Positions 28,674-37,285 of a stretch of 64,000 nucleotides of DNA are shown one piece after another. The position numbers were made by a program, and so were the translations under genes. This DNA comes from CAXBGS01 sp963975425 (GTDB lineage: Bacteria; Planctomycetota; Planctomycetia; Pirellulales; Pirellulaceae), in assembly GCA_963975425.1 (NCBI GenBank), contig CAXBGS010000011.1, positions 174,598-238,597 of the forward strand. The letters run 5' to 3'. Positions within the stretch are counted from its first letter, which is position 1; each line of letters begins with the position of its first letter. The notes below the pieces were generated by a model that had not been told where the DNA came from, did no database searches, and saw nothing but the letters and a program-made list of their open reading frames with translations.

Positions 28674-30245
28674 TTAGACAGGGCGGACGATGACTTTCGC
28701 GCCTTGCTTGCCGATCACTTTCACTTGTTCGCCTCGGTCGACAAAGTCGCCTTCGGTCACGACGTCGACACTGAAATCATCGACGATCATTTTACCGCTG
28801 GGGCGAAGCGGTGAAATCGTTTCACCCATGTCACCGATCTCGACTCGTTGCCATCCCGGCAAGGTCGGGTTTGATGCGTCCGTCGCGAATCCGCCGGGAC
28901 CATCCAGTGCCACTTGCGGTTTCAAAGTCAGCCGGCTGAATCCAGGGATTTCGCCGATATAGTTTGCCAGAAAGAGCATGGCGACAAGGAACCCGGCGAA
29001 CGCGGCCATCACGGTCAAGACATCCATCCCCAGCCCCGTGAAGTCCTCACCGTACTGCGGCAACAAGAAACGTCTTGATGCCATCACCAGCGATCCCAGC
29101 GTCAAAGCCAAACCACTGACACCGGCAATCCCGAATCCGGGGATCACAAACATCTCTGCCGCAATGAAAAACAGTCCGACGACAAACAGCGTGACCTCAA
29201 GCCAACCGGCGGTGCCGCCGAGAAAACGGCTCCAGAAAAACAGCCCAAAACAAAGCGTCGAAACGAGTCCGCCAATGCCCATGCCCGGTGCGCCCAGCTC
29301 GATCACCAAAGCGATCATGCCGATGACCAGCAACAGAAACGTCATCGGCCCTGAATTCAAAACGATAATCAGACCGTCGACCCAAGTGCGCTGGAGCACC
29401 GGAATCGGCTCGCTGACACCTAACGTCTCGGCCAGTTCCTCACGGCTGTCGATCGTCTGATCAATAAAACCGAGTTCTGCGGCCCGTCGACCATTGGCCG
29501 TGAAAAACATCTCTTTGCCGGCTTCGCGAATCGGTTTGCCGCGTTGCCATTGATCGGTGTCCTCACGCGAAAGCCACTCTTTGTCAGAAAAATACCGTAC
29601 CGTGCCGTCCTCTTTATGGGTTGCCGCGAAGACGACCATATCCTTGTCGGTCATTTTTTCGGCGAGCGCGACCGGGCGCCCGGTCGCTTCGGCGGTATCG
29701 CGAACTTTTTGCGCCAGCACGCTGCGGCTCTTTGCCTCGGTGTAGCGAAACGCGCCGTCCTCGCCCATCACAATTTCGCCCGAATCACCAATGCGGGCAT
29801 TGGGCAGCATGATGATTTTATCGCAAGCCAGCGACACCAACGCTGCTCCGCTAATCGCATCGCGTTCGATGAATGCGACCGTTTCAACATCCTTTGCATC
29901 CAAAATCATGTCCATCAGTTCGAACGTCACATAGGTAAATCCACCGGGACTCTCGATATCAATGATGATCACGTCCGCGCCACTTTCGACGGCCTCGGCG
30001 AACTTGCGTTTTAGAATTGCGCCGCTCAGCGGGTTGATGTCTTCGGCCAAGGGGATGATCACCGCCGTACGGTCGCGAGGCGTGACGGTTGGTTGCTGCG
30101 CCGCAGCCGGCGCGGCCGCCAGTCCGGTTGCCACGACGCTAGCCAACGTCGCGGTCCACACCAGCATCAATGGCGAAACAAGCGAAAACGCAAAGGCACG
30201 GCGAATGCTTCGACTGAACGAATCCAACTTGGTGATGACGTCCAC
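28674..30245 (-). CDS. NfeD family membrane serine protease/stomatin-operon protein
   Basis: A 523-residue protein joining a ClpP-class protease domain to a membrane and OB-fold domain, the long NfeD form. After a signal/membrane segment, VIIPLAEDINPLSGAILKRKF and DVIIIDIESPGGFTYVTFELMD match the protease fold, and the likely catalytic Ser is in DAISGAALVSLACDKI. Several transmembrane helices follow (about 300-430, for example FLLLVIGMIALVIELGAPGMGIGG). The C-terminal beta domain ends in GKMIVDDFSVDVVTEGDFVDRGEQVKVI. Long NfeD proteins cleave membrane proteins such as stomatin; no stomatin gene is adjacent. The upstream TrkH gene is co-oriented but 185 bases away. Confidence 0.92.
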   Translation of the reverse strand: MDVITKLDSFSRSIRRAFAFSLVSPLMLVWTATLASVVATGLAAAPAAAQQPTVTPRDRTAVIIPLAEDINPLSGAILKRKFAEAVESGADVIIIDIESPGGFTYVTFELMDMILDAKDVETVAFIERDAISGAALVSLACDKIIMLPNARIGDSGEIVMGEDGAFRYTEAKSRSVLAQKVRDTAEATGRPVALAEKMTDKDMVVFAATHKEDGTVRYFSDKEWLSREDTDQWQRGKPIREAGKEMFFTANGRRAAELGFIDQTIDSREELAETLGVSEPIPVLQRTWVDGLIIVLNSGPMTFLLLVIGMIALVIELGAPGMGIGGLVSTLCFGLFFWSRFLGGTAGWLEVTLFVVGLFFIAAEMFVIPGFGIAGVSGLALTLGSLVMASRRFLLPQYGEDFTGLGMDVLTVMAAFAGFLVAMLFLANYIGEIPGFSRLTLKPQVALDGPGGFATDASNPTLPGWQRVEIGDMGETISPLRPSGKMIVDDFSVDVVTEGDFVDRGEQVKVIGKQGAKVIVRPV

Positions 30246-30380
30246 GACTTACCTTGGTGAAATTCAGAACTCGGAAATCTAGTTTTCATTCGGAGCGATC
30301 CCGATGAAATCGCCTCCCACGCCGCGATGGCATCGAAATCGTCTCAGGCCGGATTGCCCTGGCTCATTCTAGCACCCGTA

Positions 30381-30422
30381 CAAATCCGGGCTCGCCAATC
30401 AGGGCTCACAAATCAGGGCTCA
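30381..30422. repeat. Three tandem 14-base imperfect repeats
   Basis: Units caaatccgggctcg, ccaatcagggctca and caaatcagggctca run without spacers from 30381 to 30422. They lie just downstream of the trkH stop codon and upstream of the nfeD-like gene. Adjacent copies differ at one to three bases. Confidence 0.7.
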
Positions 30423-30430
30423 AAGCCGCA

Positions 30431-32059
30431 TCAAACACGGCGCCAAAACGTGGGGAATATTAAAACCAGAATGCTGAACACCTCCACGCGACCTAGCATC
30501 ATCAGCCAGACAAACAGAATTTTTGCCCCCTGACTAAATCCGGCGTAATTCTGCGTCGCGCCTACGACTCCAAAGCCCGGTCCGATGTTATTTAGCGTCG
30601 CAGCAACGGCGCTGGCGCAGTCCAGCAGTTTTTCGTCCAGCGTACTTGATGCCGTCGCCGCGCCCTCGGTGTCAATCACCGAATCCCACGTACTGGTCGG
30701 CTCGAATGTGATCAACAGCAGCCAAGAAAAAACGAAGATCGCCAAGATCATGGAAAAATAGACGACGATCCCGTGGGCCAGGTTCGGATCGTCGACAACC
30801 GCGCCGCCAACCCGCAGTGAGCGAACAACACGTGGGCGATGCGCTCGTTCGATTTCTTGTCGCAGAATCTTATAGAACAAGACATGCCGAATCACCTTCA
30901 TGCCGCCGCCGGTGCTGCCCGCACATCCGCCGACAAACATCAACAGCAACAAGATCCCACGACCGAAGTTATTCCATTGGTCAAAGTCCGCCGTGCCGTA
31001 GCCGGTCGTCGTTAATACCGAAACAACTTGAAAAAGGCCGTTTCGAATTGCGTCCGCCAAATCAACAAAACCTTCGTCGCCAGCCCGCATCCCAAAGAAG
31101 ACTACGCCGCCGGTCACGACAAAGATCGTTGCAATATAGGTTCGGTGCTCGATGTCGCCGAATAAACGCTTTGGTCCGCCGATCAGCGTGAGATAGATCA
31201 GCGTAAAGTTCGTGCCGGCCAAAATCATAAACACGATTGTGGTCGACTCGATCAGCGGGCTGTCAAATCCACCGAGGCTGCGGTTGTACGTGCTGAAACC
31301 GCCGGTCGCCATCGTGCCAAAGGCGTGACACAGACCGTCAAACAATGACATGCCCTCGATCATATAAACGATCGTCAGCAATACGTTAAATCCGACATAG
31401 ATACCTGCGAACACCAATGCGGTATGCTGCATCCTCGGCATCGCGCCTTCCTTGGACGGCCCCGGCATTTCCGCGCGCATCATCGCCTTGCCGGCCGAAC
31501 CTTGCCCCAAGATGGCGACGAACAACACGACGATACCTAGCCCGCCAAGGAAATGAGTCCAAGACCGCCAAAACAAAATGCAATGCGGTACCAACTCGGG
31601 TGTTTCCAAATCCGTCAGTACCGTAGCGCCGGTCGTACTGAACCCGGACTGCGACTCGAACATCGCTTCGATAAAGGTCATCGGCTGGCCTTCGCGAATA
31701 CTGACGCCGGCAAAGTAGTACGGCAGCGCACCAAGGATCGTCGCTAAGACCCAACTAAGCCCCACGACAGCCATCGCCTCTTTTTGAAACAGCGGCCCGC
31801 GGCGATGCCGACGCCCGGTCAACATCAGCGCCGTGCCCACCACCATGCTGATCGCCATGCTAATCAGCAGCCCATCCGCCCCGGCCCGTTCGTAGGACTC
31901 AGCGGCCGGCAAATGAGTGCGATCCGCCAGCGCAGGAAACGCGAACGGCAAACTGAAACTCATCGATCCGCCGATCAGCAAGCAGACGATGCCAAGAACT
32001 CGACTGAGAAGCGGGTAGTTCAATGTTTGCGGACTGTAAAGCGAATGTGATGGCGGCAA
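30431..32059 (-). CDS. trkH: TrkH family potassium uptake channel subunit
   Basis: A 542-residue membrane protein with the four pore-loop repeats of the Trk/Ktr/HKT superfamily. Selectivity-loop segments are visible at SGFSTTGATVL, FGTMATGGFSTYN, VSVLTTTGYGTADFD and NNIGPGFGVVGAT. Other conserved features are SWTHFLGGLGIVVLFVAIL and FVGGCAGSTGGGMKVIR. It imports potassium, normally with a TrkA-type cytoplasmic regulator, but no trkA gene is nearby. The N-terminal start MPPSHSLYSPQ precedes the first helix at about residue 18. The downstream nfeD-like gene is in the same orientation. Confidence 0.94.
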   Translation of the reverse strand: MPPSHSLYSPQTLNYPLLSRVLGIVCLLIGGSMSFSLPFAFPALADRTHLPAAESYERAGADGLLISMAISMVVGTALMLTGRRHRRGPLFQKEAMAVVGLSWVLATILGALPYYFAGVSIREGQPMTFIEAMFESQSGFSTTGATVLTDLETPELVPHCILFWRSWTHFLGGLGIVVLFVAILGQGSAGKAMMRAEMPGPSKEGAMPRMQHTALVFAGIYVGFNVLLTIVYMIEGMSLFDGLCHAFGTMATGGFSTYNRSLGGFDSPLIESTTIVFMILAGTNFTLIYLTLIGGPKRLFGDIEHRTYIATIFVVTGGVVFFGMRAGDEGFVDLADAIRNGLFQVVSVLTTTGYGTADFDQWNNFGRGILLLLMFVGGCAGSTGGGMKVIRHVLFYKILRQEIERAHRPRVVRSLRVGGAVVDDPNLAHGIVVYFSMILAIFVFSWLLLITFEPTSTWDSVIDTEGAATASSTLDEKLLDCASAVAATLNNIGPGFGVVGATQNYAGFSQGAKILFVWLMMLGRVEVFSILVLIFPTFWRRV

Positions 32060-32465
32060 CGATCGTGGATGAGCTTACCAACAAGTCCGAACCGCTCGTA
32101 GGCCGGAACCCACGGCAATCCGTCACCGACTTTACTCATAAAATCGCGTCTTCGCCCTGGCATGCAGGATTGGCCCACGAATTGCAACTCAATCGCATCT
32201 CGATTCGCGTTCCGAGCAGAAAACGAGCGTAGTCATTCCCCTGGCCACTCTCGCGGCACTCGCAATCACGGGTCGATTTCGGCCGGTGCGGGGGGCGGGC
32301 GTCCGAGGCGCATCCGCTTCCCGCACAGGCTCGCTGGTGGGTCGGCCCGGCATCGCCTGTGGCATTACGATACATTCTTAGCGAAATGCAACATCGCGCC
32401 GCGACACCGCAGCGTGTGCCCAACGCCGAACGCGCGACAATCCAACAAGGAAATCCAGCAGAACC
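32060..32465. other. Intergenic region upstream of trkH and the SRAP gene
   Basis: About 400 bases lie between two divergent genes. Frames of 60-120 residues exist on both strands, but none has a motif, a signal peptide or a clear start signal. I see no RNA gene. Divergent promoters are expected here. Confidence 0.45.
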
Positions 32466-33176
32466 GTGTGCGGACGATTTACCCTGCGGACGCCGGCAGC
32501 CAGTTGGTGCCAGATGTTCTTGATTGACATCGATGACGCCCAGCAGGACGTCGTCGATCGTGGCCCCCGATACAACATCGCGCCGACCCAATCGATCGAT
32601 AGCGTCATTCAGATTGCCGGCCAGCATCGACAGGCGGTCAAGTTGCGGTGGGGATTGGTTCCGTCGTGGGCGAACGATTTGTCGATCGGCAACCGCATGA
32701 TCAATGCGCGCGGCGAAACGGTTGATTTGAAACCATCGTTTCGAAAAGCCTTTGCCCAACGTCGTTGCCTGATTCCCGCCGACGGGTACTACGAGTGGAA
32801 GAAAGTCGCTGATGGAAAGCAGCCGTACCTGATTCATCGCGACGATGACGCGGTGATCGCGATGGCGGGATTGTGGGAAGAGAACAAAAAAGCGAATTCC
32901 GGGGACACCATTGTTCGCTCCTGCACGATCATCACGACAAACGCGAATGACACAACCAAGGAAATTCACGACCGCATGCCGGTGATCTTGCAACCAGCCG
33001 ATTTTGATCGCTGGCTTGACCCAAACTTCCACGATACCGATCGACTAAAATCAATGTTGAAACCGGCACCCGATACTCTGCTTCGATGCGACGCGGTCTC
33101 GCGCCGAGTCAATCGCCCGACAAACGACGACGCGTCTTGTATTGAACCGCCCCCCTCTGACACGCTCTTTGACTGA
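32466..33176 (+). CDS. SOS response-associated peptidase family (SRAP, YedK/HMCES-like)
   Basis: A 236-residue protein that, in studied homologues, forms a thiazolidine crosslink with abasic sites in single-stranded DNA through Cys2. The start is a GTG followed directly by TGC, giving Met-Cys-Gly-Arg-Phe; this fixes the start because Cys2 must become the N-terminus. Other family residues are YNIAPTQSI, LRWGLVPSWANDLSIGNRMINARGET, RCLIPADGYYEWK and the late NDRMPVIL-like segment DRMPVILQP. It lies 4.4 kb from dnaE2, another damage-response gene, though in a separate unit. A long antisense frame across it is a shadow. Confidence 0.95.
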   Translation: MCGRFTLRTPAASWCQMFLIDIDDAQQDVVDRGPRYNIAPTQSIDSVIQIAGQHRQAVKLRWGLVPSWANDLSIGNRMINARGETVDLKPSFRKAFAQRRCLIPADGYYEWKKVADGKQPYLIHRDDDAVIAMAGLWEENKKANSGDTIVRSCTIITTNANDTTKEIHDRMPVILQPADFDRWLDPNFHDTDRLKSMLKPAPDTLLRCDAVSRRVNRPTNDDASCIEPPPSDTLFD

Positions 33177-33187
33177 AGGAACCCAAC

Positions 33188-34258
33188 ATGACAAAGCCAC
33201 TGAGCCGACGGCGATTCCTGGGCGCCGCGACGGTCACCATCGCAGCCCCCGCAATTATCACCAGCAAACGTACCGCGGCGCAAGGCGTGATTGGCGACGG
33301 CGATTTCCGATACCGATGCGAACACATGTGGACGCAACTGCCGGACCAATACGATTGGCAAATCACGCACAATGTCGCCATCGACCCGGACAACCACTTG
33401 TACGTCATTCATGAAGGCGACGCGGCGCGTCCCGATCATCCATCGATCTTTGTCTTTGACGAGCACGGAAAGTTCGTGCGGGCCTTTGGTGAACAATTCC
33501 AGGGTGGCGGCCACGGGATCGAAGTTCGCGTGGAACAGGGAACGCCCTATCTATACGTCGCCGCCTATCAACAAGTAAAAACCATCACGAAATGCTCGTT
33601 GACCGGCGACGTGGTTTGGCAAAAATACGCGCCGGTTCAATGTGGAAACTACGCAGACGACGAAGCCAGTAACCCGCAACAGACGTGGGGGCGCGATCGG
33701 TTTATGCCGACCAACTTTGCGTTCTTGCCGGATGGTGATTTCTTGCTGGCCGATGGTTACGGATCGTTTTTTATTCATCGCTATGACAGCGATGGGAACT
33801 GGAAATCATGTTTTGGCGGCCCGGGCGAAGGCGAAGGAACGTTCAAAACGCCACATGGATTGTGGGTCGATCAGCGAAGTGGCAAGGACGCCGAGATTGT
33901 GGTCGCTGATCGCGCTCATCATACGTTGCAAACATTCACGCTCGATGGCGAGTACAAAAAGACGGTCGACGGGTTTGGGTTGCCGGCAAACGTTGACACT
34001 CACGATGAATTGATGATTGTGCCTGAGCTGATCGCACGGGTTTCGATCCTGGACCGTAATCACAACACGCTGGCCACGATCGGCGACGACCAGAAACGTC
34101 TTCGGGCCGACAAAACAAAGTCAATTCGCAAAGACCCGTCGAGCTGGCAACAAGGAAAGTTTGTCCACCCACACGACGCCTGCTTTGATCGCGAAGGCAA
34201 CATCTTTGTGGCCGAATGGGTCACGACCGGCAGAGTGTCAAAACTGACGAGAGTCTAG
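33188..34258 (+). CDS. Tat-exported beta-propeller (NHL/6-bladed) protein
   Basis: The N-terminus (PLSRRRFLGAATVTIAAPAIITSKRTAAQ) is a twin-arginine signal with RRxFL, so the protein is probably exported folded. The mature part has NHL-like propeller blades, for example HNVAIDPDNHLYVIHEGD, SIFVFDEHGKFVRAFG, FAFLPDGDFLLADGYGSFFIHRYDSDGNW, TPHGLWVDQRSG and FVHPHDACFDREGNIFVAEW. No catalytic motif can be seen. It starts 12 bases after the SRAP gene in the same direction, so the two may share a transcript although no functional link is evident. Relatives are widespread in planctomycetes, often next to secreted dehydrogenases or sulfatases. Confidence 0.85.
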   Translation: MTKPLSRRRFLGAATVTIAAPAIITSKRTAAQGVIGDGDFRYRCEHMWTQLPDQYDWQITHNVAIDPDNHLYVIHEGDAARPDHPSIFVFDEHGKFVRAFGEQFQGGGHGIEVRVEQGTPYLYVAAYQQVKTITKCSLTGDVVWQKYAPVQCGNYADDEASNPQQTWGRDRFMPTNFAFLPDGDFLLADGYGSFFIHRYDSDGNWKSCFGGPGEGEGTFKTPHGLWVDQRSGKDAEIVVADRAHHTLQTFTLDGEYKKTVDGFGLPANVDTHDELMIVPELIARVSILDRNHNTLATIGDDQKRLRADKTKSIRKDPSSWQQGKFVHPHDACFDREGNIFVAEWVTTGRVSKLTRV

Positions 34259-34391
34259 TCAGCAACGGATAGCACCAAGAGACGCCCGGGCGGCGTGATT
34301 TCAACATCTATTTCGGGTTACCCGTGCTGAAGTCACTTTGCGCGAAAGATTCGTTCGCGTACACCGAAACCCTGAGGACAATCGCTTGGGG

Positions 34392-35393
34392 TTATTCCAG
34401 CAGCGTGTCGTCCAATGCCGATTCAATATCGGATTCGTCCAGGGTGACGTATTCCGCGGCGGTGGGCGAGTCCGTTTCTTCATACGTGGCCGGCGTGCCG
34501 GGCGAATTCGGCAGCGAAATGACCGCGGTGATGTTGTCTTCTCCGCCGGCTTCGTTTGCCATCGCGATCAGGCGCGTACAAATGGTTTCCGGGTCCGGCC
34601 CATCGGTAACCACTCGTGCGATCGCTTTATCGTCGACATGACGTGTCAGACCGTCGCTGCACAGCAGGATTGCGTCTCCGCGCTGTAACGTCGCCTGCCT
34701 GACTTCGGCAACCAGATCGCCACCGGAGCTTCCGCCAAGCACATTCCACAACACATTGCTCCAGCGACTGCTCGCTTCGTCTTCGGGCCGCATGCCACCG
34801 GCTTCGACCATTTGCCGCGCCAATGTGTGATCGGTCGTCAATTGCGTCGCTTGGCCATCGCGAATCAAATAACAGCGACTGTCTCCTGCGTGGACGACAT
34901 AGAGATTTGGCCAGATCATGTGAGCCATTGTGACGGTCGTGCCCATACCTGACTGATCATGATGCGCCGCCGCTTCGTTGAGAATCCGGCTGTGGGCATC
35001 CTGCAAAAGCTCTTTCAGGTCGTCGACAAAATCTTCTTCGTCCCGATCATCTTGCTCGTGATCGGTGCGAAAGAACCAGTGAATACTGTTCAGTAAGCGA
35101 TTGATGAGATGATCGACGGCCAAACTGCTGGCCTTTTCGCCCGCGGCGTGCCCGCCCATCCCGTCGGCGACCATCAAAACCTGACCTTGCACACCACCAT
35201 AAAGCCGAGAGTACTTGTCAAGTGGCATACTGGTCGACGTGACCAACATCGATTTGTTCAGTTGCGCGACCAGGAATTGATCCTGATTGACGCTGCGTTT
35301 GCGACCGATATCGGTTAAACCGAACGCAACCGGTGTCTTGGTGGGAAAAAAATCACTGGCGTGCGAGTTCGTACTTTTCGCTTGGCTATCCAC
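34392..35393 (-). CDS. PP2C-type protein phosphatase
   Basis: A 333-residue PPM-family phosphatase that removes phosphate from Ser/Thr using two Mn/Mg ions. Motifs in order are GLTDIGRKRSVNQDQFLV, VLMVADGMGGHAAGE with the metal Asp, GMGTTVTMA, LYVVHAGDSRCYLIRDG, LTTDHTLARQM, and LLCSDGLTRHV with GGEDNITAVI. A linker of about 45 acidic residues follows the domain. No membrane segment is seen, so it is cytoplasmic. It could oppose the Hanks kinase at 3181-5865 or others, but the distance of 29 kb gives no direct evidence. Confidence 0.94.
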   Translation of the reverse strand: MDSQAKSTNSHASDFFPTKTPVAFGLTDIGRKRSVNQDQFLVAQLNKSMLVTSTSMPLDKYSRLYGGVQGQVLMVADGMGGHAAGEKASSLAVDHLINRLLNSIHWFFRTDHEQDDRDEEDFVDDLKELLQDAHSRILNEAAAHHDQSGMGTTVTMAHMIWPNLYVVHAGDSRCYLIRDGQATQLTTDHTLARQMVEAGGMRPEDEASSRWSNVLWNVLGGSSGGDLVAEVRQATLQRGDAILLCSDGLTRHVDDKAIARVVTDGPDPETICTRLIAMANEAGGEDNITAVISLPNSPGTPATYEETDSPTAAEYVTLDESDIESALDDTLLE

Positions 35394-35526
35394 GTGTTCG
35401 CTTCCCTTTCATTTCAACTGACCGTATGCTCGAACCGGCGGTTTTCAGCTTGATGTTTGTTTTCGCGGCTCGTCGCAAAAACAAACGTCGTCTACCGAAG
35501 CCCATCATTCCTGATTTCGGTCCACC

Positions 35527-37032
35527 ATGTCGATACGAACGCGTTTCCGCAAATCCATTCAACTGCTGATCGCGATCATCGCGGCCATCGTGATCGCCAT
35601 TGTAGTGAATGACCGTAAACATGTGTCACGCCAGATCGCGGTCGAACCGGCGGACGCGATTGCGATCGACCCAACCCATGCACTTGAGCGTTTTCAACGT
35701 GCGATCCAGATCGAAACCGTGTCGGCGGCAAATCCTGCGCGGGTACAGAAAACAACATTTCTCGAGTTCGCAAGTTTTCTGAAGGATGCGTTTCCGACAA
35801 TCCATGCCGAACCGATCTCGCGGATGGCGGGCGATGACTGGGACGATCCCAGCAACCTGACATTGCTTTACCAATGGCCGGGGTCCGATCCCAAGCTGGA
35901 CCCGATTTTGTTGATGGCCCATTTTGATGTTGTCCCGGTCGACGCGGAGACGCGAGAGAAGTGGACACACGCACCTTTTTCCGGCGAAATCGATCAAGAT
36001 TTCGTTTGGGGCCGTGGAACGCTAGACGCAAAAAACAGCGCGCTGGCGATGATGGAAGCGATCGCGCATTTGCTGCAAGAGAACTTTGATCCACGCCGCA
36101 CCGTTTATCTTTCATTCGGTCACGATGAAGAAGTCGGTGGCCAGCGCGGCAACGCGCGCGTCGCCGATTGGATGACGTCACAGGGCGTGCGATTGCAGTT
36201 CGTTTTGGACGAAGGCGGATGTATCTTCCGTGACTTTCCTGGCATGGACCGGCACGTTGCCCTGATCGGAATTGCGGAAAAGGGATTCGCGAATATTCGC
36301 CTGACCGCGACCCTGCAAGACGGCGGCGGACACGCATCCATGCCGCCAACACAAACGGCGATCGAAGTGCTGGCCGCCGCGATCGATCGCCTCAACCACA
36401 CTCCCCTGCCCCGCCGCATCGGCCAGGCGGGCCAATTGATGCTGGACTACCTGGGCCCAGAAATGAAATGGCCCAATCGGACGGTGATCGCGAATCGCTG
36501 GTTGTTCACCCCGCTGATTCGTCGGCAACTCGGTGCGACTGAAAGCGGCAACGCGATGTTGCGCACGACGATAGCGCCGACGTTGATCCGAGGCGGTGTC
36601 AAGGAAAACGTATTGCCCAGCCAAGCGACGGCAACGTTGAATTGCCGCTTGCTGCCCGGTGATCGCCTGAGCATGGTTGTTGATCACATTCGACATGCGA
36701 TCGACGATTCGCGTATCACGATCGAAGTCGACGATTCGGCGCGGGAAGCCTCACGGATTTCTGACACAAATTGCACCGAATTCTCAGTTCTGCACCGGAG
36801 CCTACAAGCCATTTATCCGGATGTGGTCGTGGCTCCATTCGTATTAGTGGGTGGAACCGATTCCTACCATTTCCAAGACATCGCAAAAAATATCTACAGG
36901 ATCATTCCTGCCCGGCTAGATGCGAATGACTTGAAGCGGATTCACGGCGTCGACGAACGAATCGCCACGAGCGACTATCTGGATCTGATCCGGTTCTACG
37001 TCCGCTTGATCCGAAAGTCGGCTGCCGGATGA
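35527..37032 (+). CDS. Membrane-anchored M20 family metallopeptidase (PM20D1/carboxypeptidase S-like)
   Basis: A 501-residue enzyme with an N-terminal helix (SIQLLIAIIAAIVIAIVV) that anchors or exports it. Zinc-site motifs include LMAHFDVVPVD, WGRGTLDAKNSALAM, SFGHDEEVGGQRG and LVGGTDSYHFQDI, with GGHASMPPTQTAIEVL in the dimerisation domain. These fit the carboxypeptidase S/PM20D1 branch, which hydrolyses dipeptides or N-acyl amino acids. It is divergent from the PP2C gene and precedes the giant gene by 253 bases in the same direction. A functional link with the giant protein is not supported by sequence. Confidence 0.93.
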   Translation: MSIRTRFRKSIQLLIAIIAAIVIAIVVNDRKHVSRQIAVEPADAIAIDPTHALERFQRAIQIETVSAANPARVQKTTFLEFASFLKDAFPTIHAEPISRMAGDDWDDPSNLTLLYQWPGSDPKLDPILLMAHFDVVPVDAETREKWTHAPFSGEIDQDFVWGRGTLDAKNSALAMMEAIAHLLQENFDPRRTVYLSFGHDEEVGGQRGNARVADWMTSQGVRLQFVLDEGGCIFRDFPGMDRHVALIGIAEKGFANIRLTATLQDGGGHASMPPTQTAIEVLAAAIDRLNHTPLPRRIGQAGQLMLDYLGPEMKWPNRTVIANRWLFTPLIRRQLGATESGNAMLRTTIAPTLIRGGVKENVLPSQATATLNCRLLPGDRLSMVVDHIRHAIDDSRITIEVDDSAREASRISDTNCTEFSVLHRSLQAIYPDVVVAPFVLVGGTDSYHFQDIAKNIYRIIPARLDANDLKRIHGVDERIATSDYLDLIRFYVRLIRKSAAG

Positions 37033-37285
37033 AATTTCGCCGGTAACAGACTCTCGTTTTTCACGCTCGGTCAAAATACATGCCGTTGGTCCTGATCGAC
37101 GCCCCAAACCGGCCGTTGATTCGCTCGATCAGGCTCGGGAAAACCAATCGATCTTTGATCCGGTGAGATTGCGTTCAGTCCTAACCGGGGAATGCAATTT
37201 TTGCAGGGAAATCCGGGTCGAAAGTGGCTATGTTTAAGAACAGCAACGTGACCATTTCTACATCGATTGAATTTCGTCGAGATGC

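Noticed and set aside
32050..32232. A 60-residue plus-strand frame overlapping the trkH start
   Set aside because: No motif, no ribosome-binding site and overlap with trkH; treated as chance.
32136..33032. A 298-residue minus-strand frame opposite the SRAP gene
   Set aside because: It has no recognisable domain and overlaps a gene whose start, Cys2 and conserved motifs are clear.
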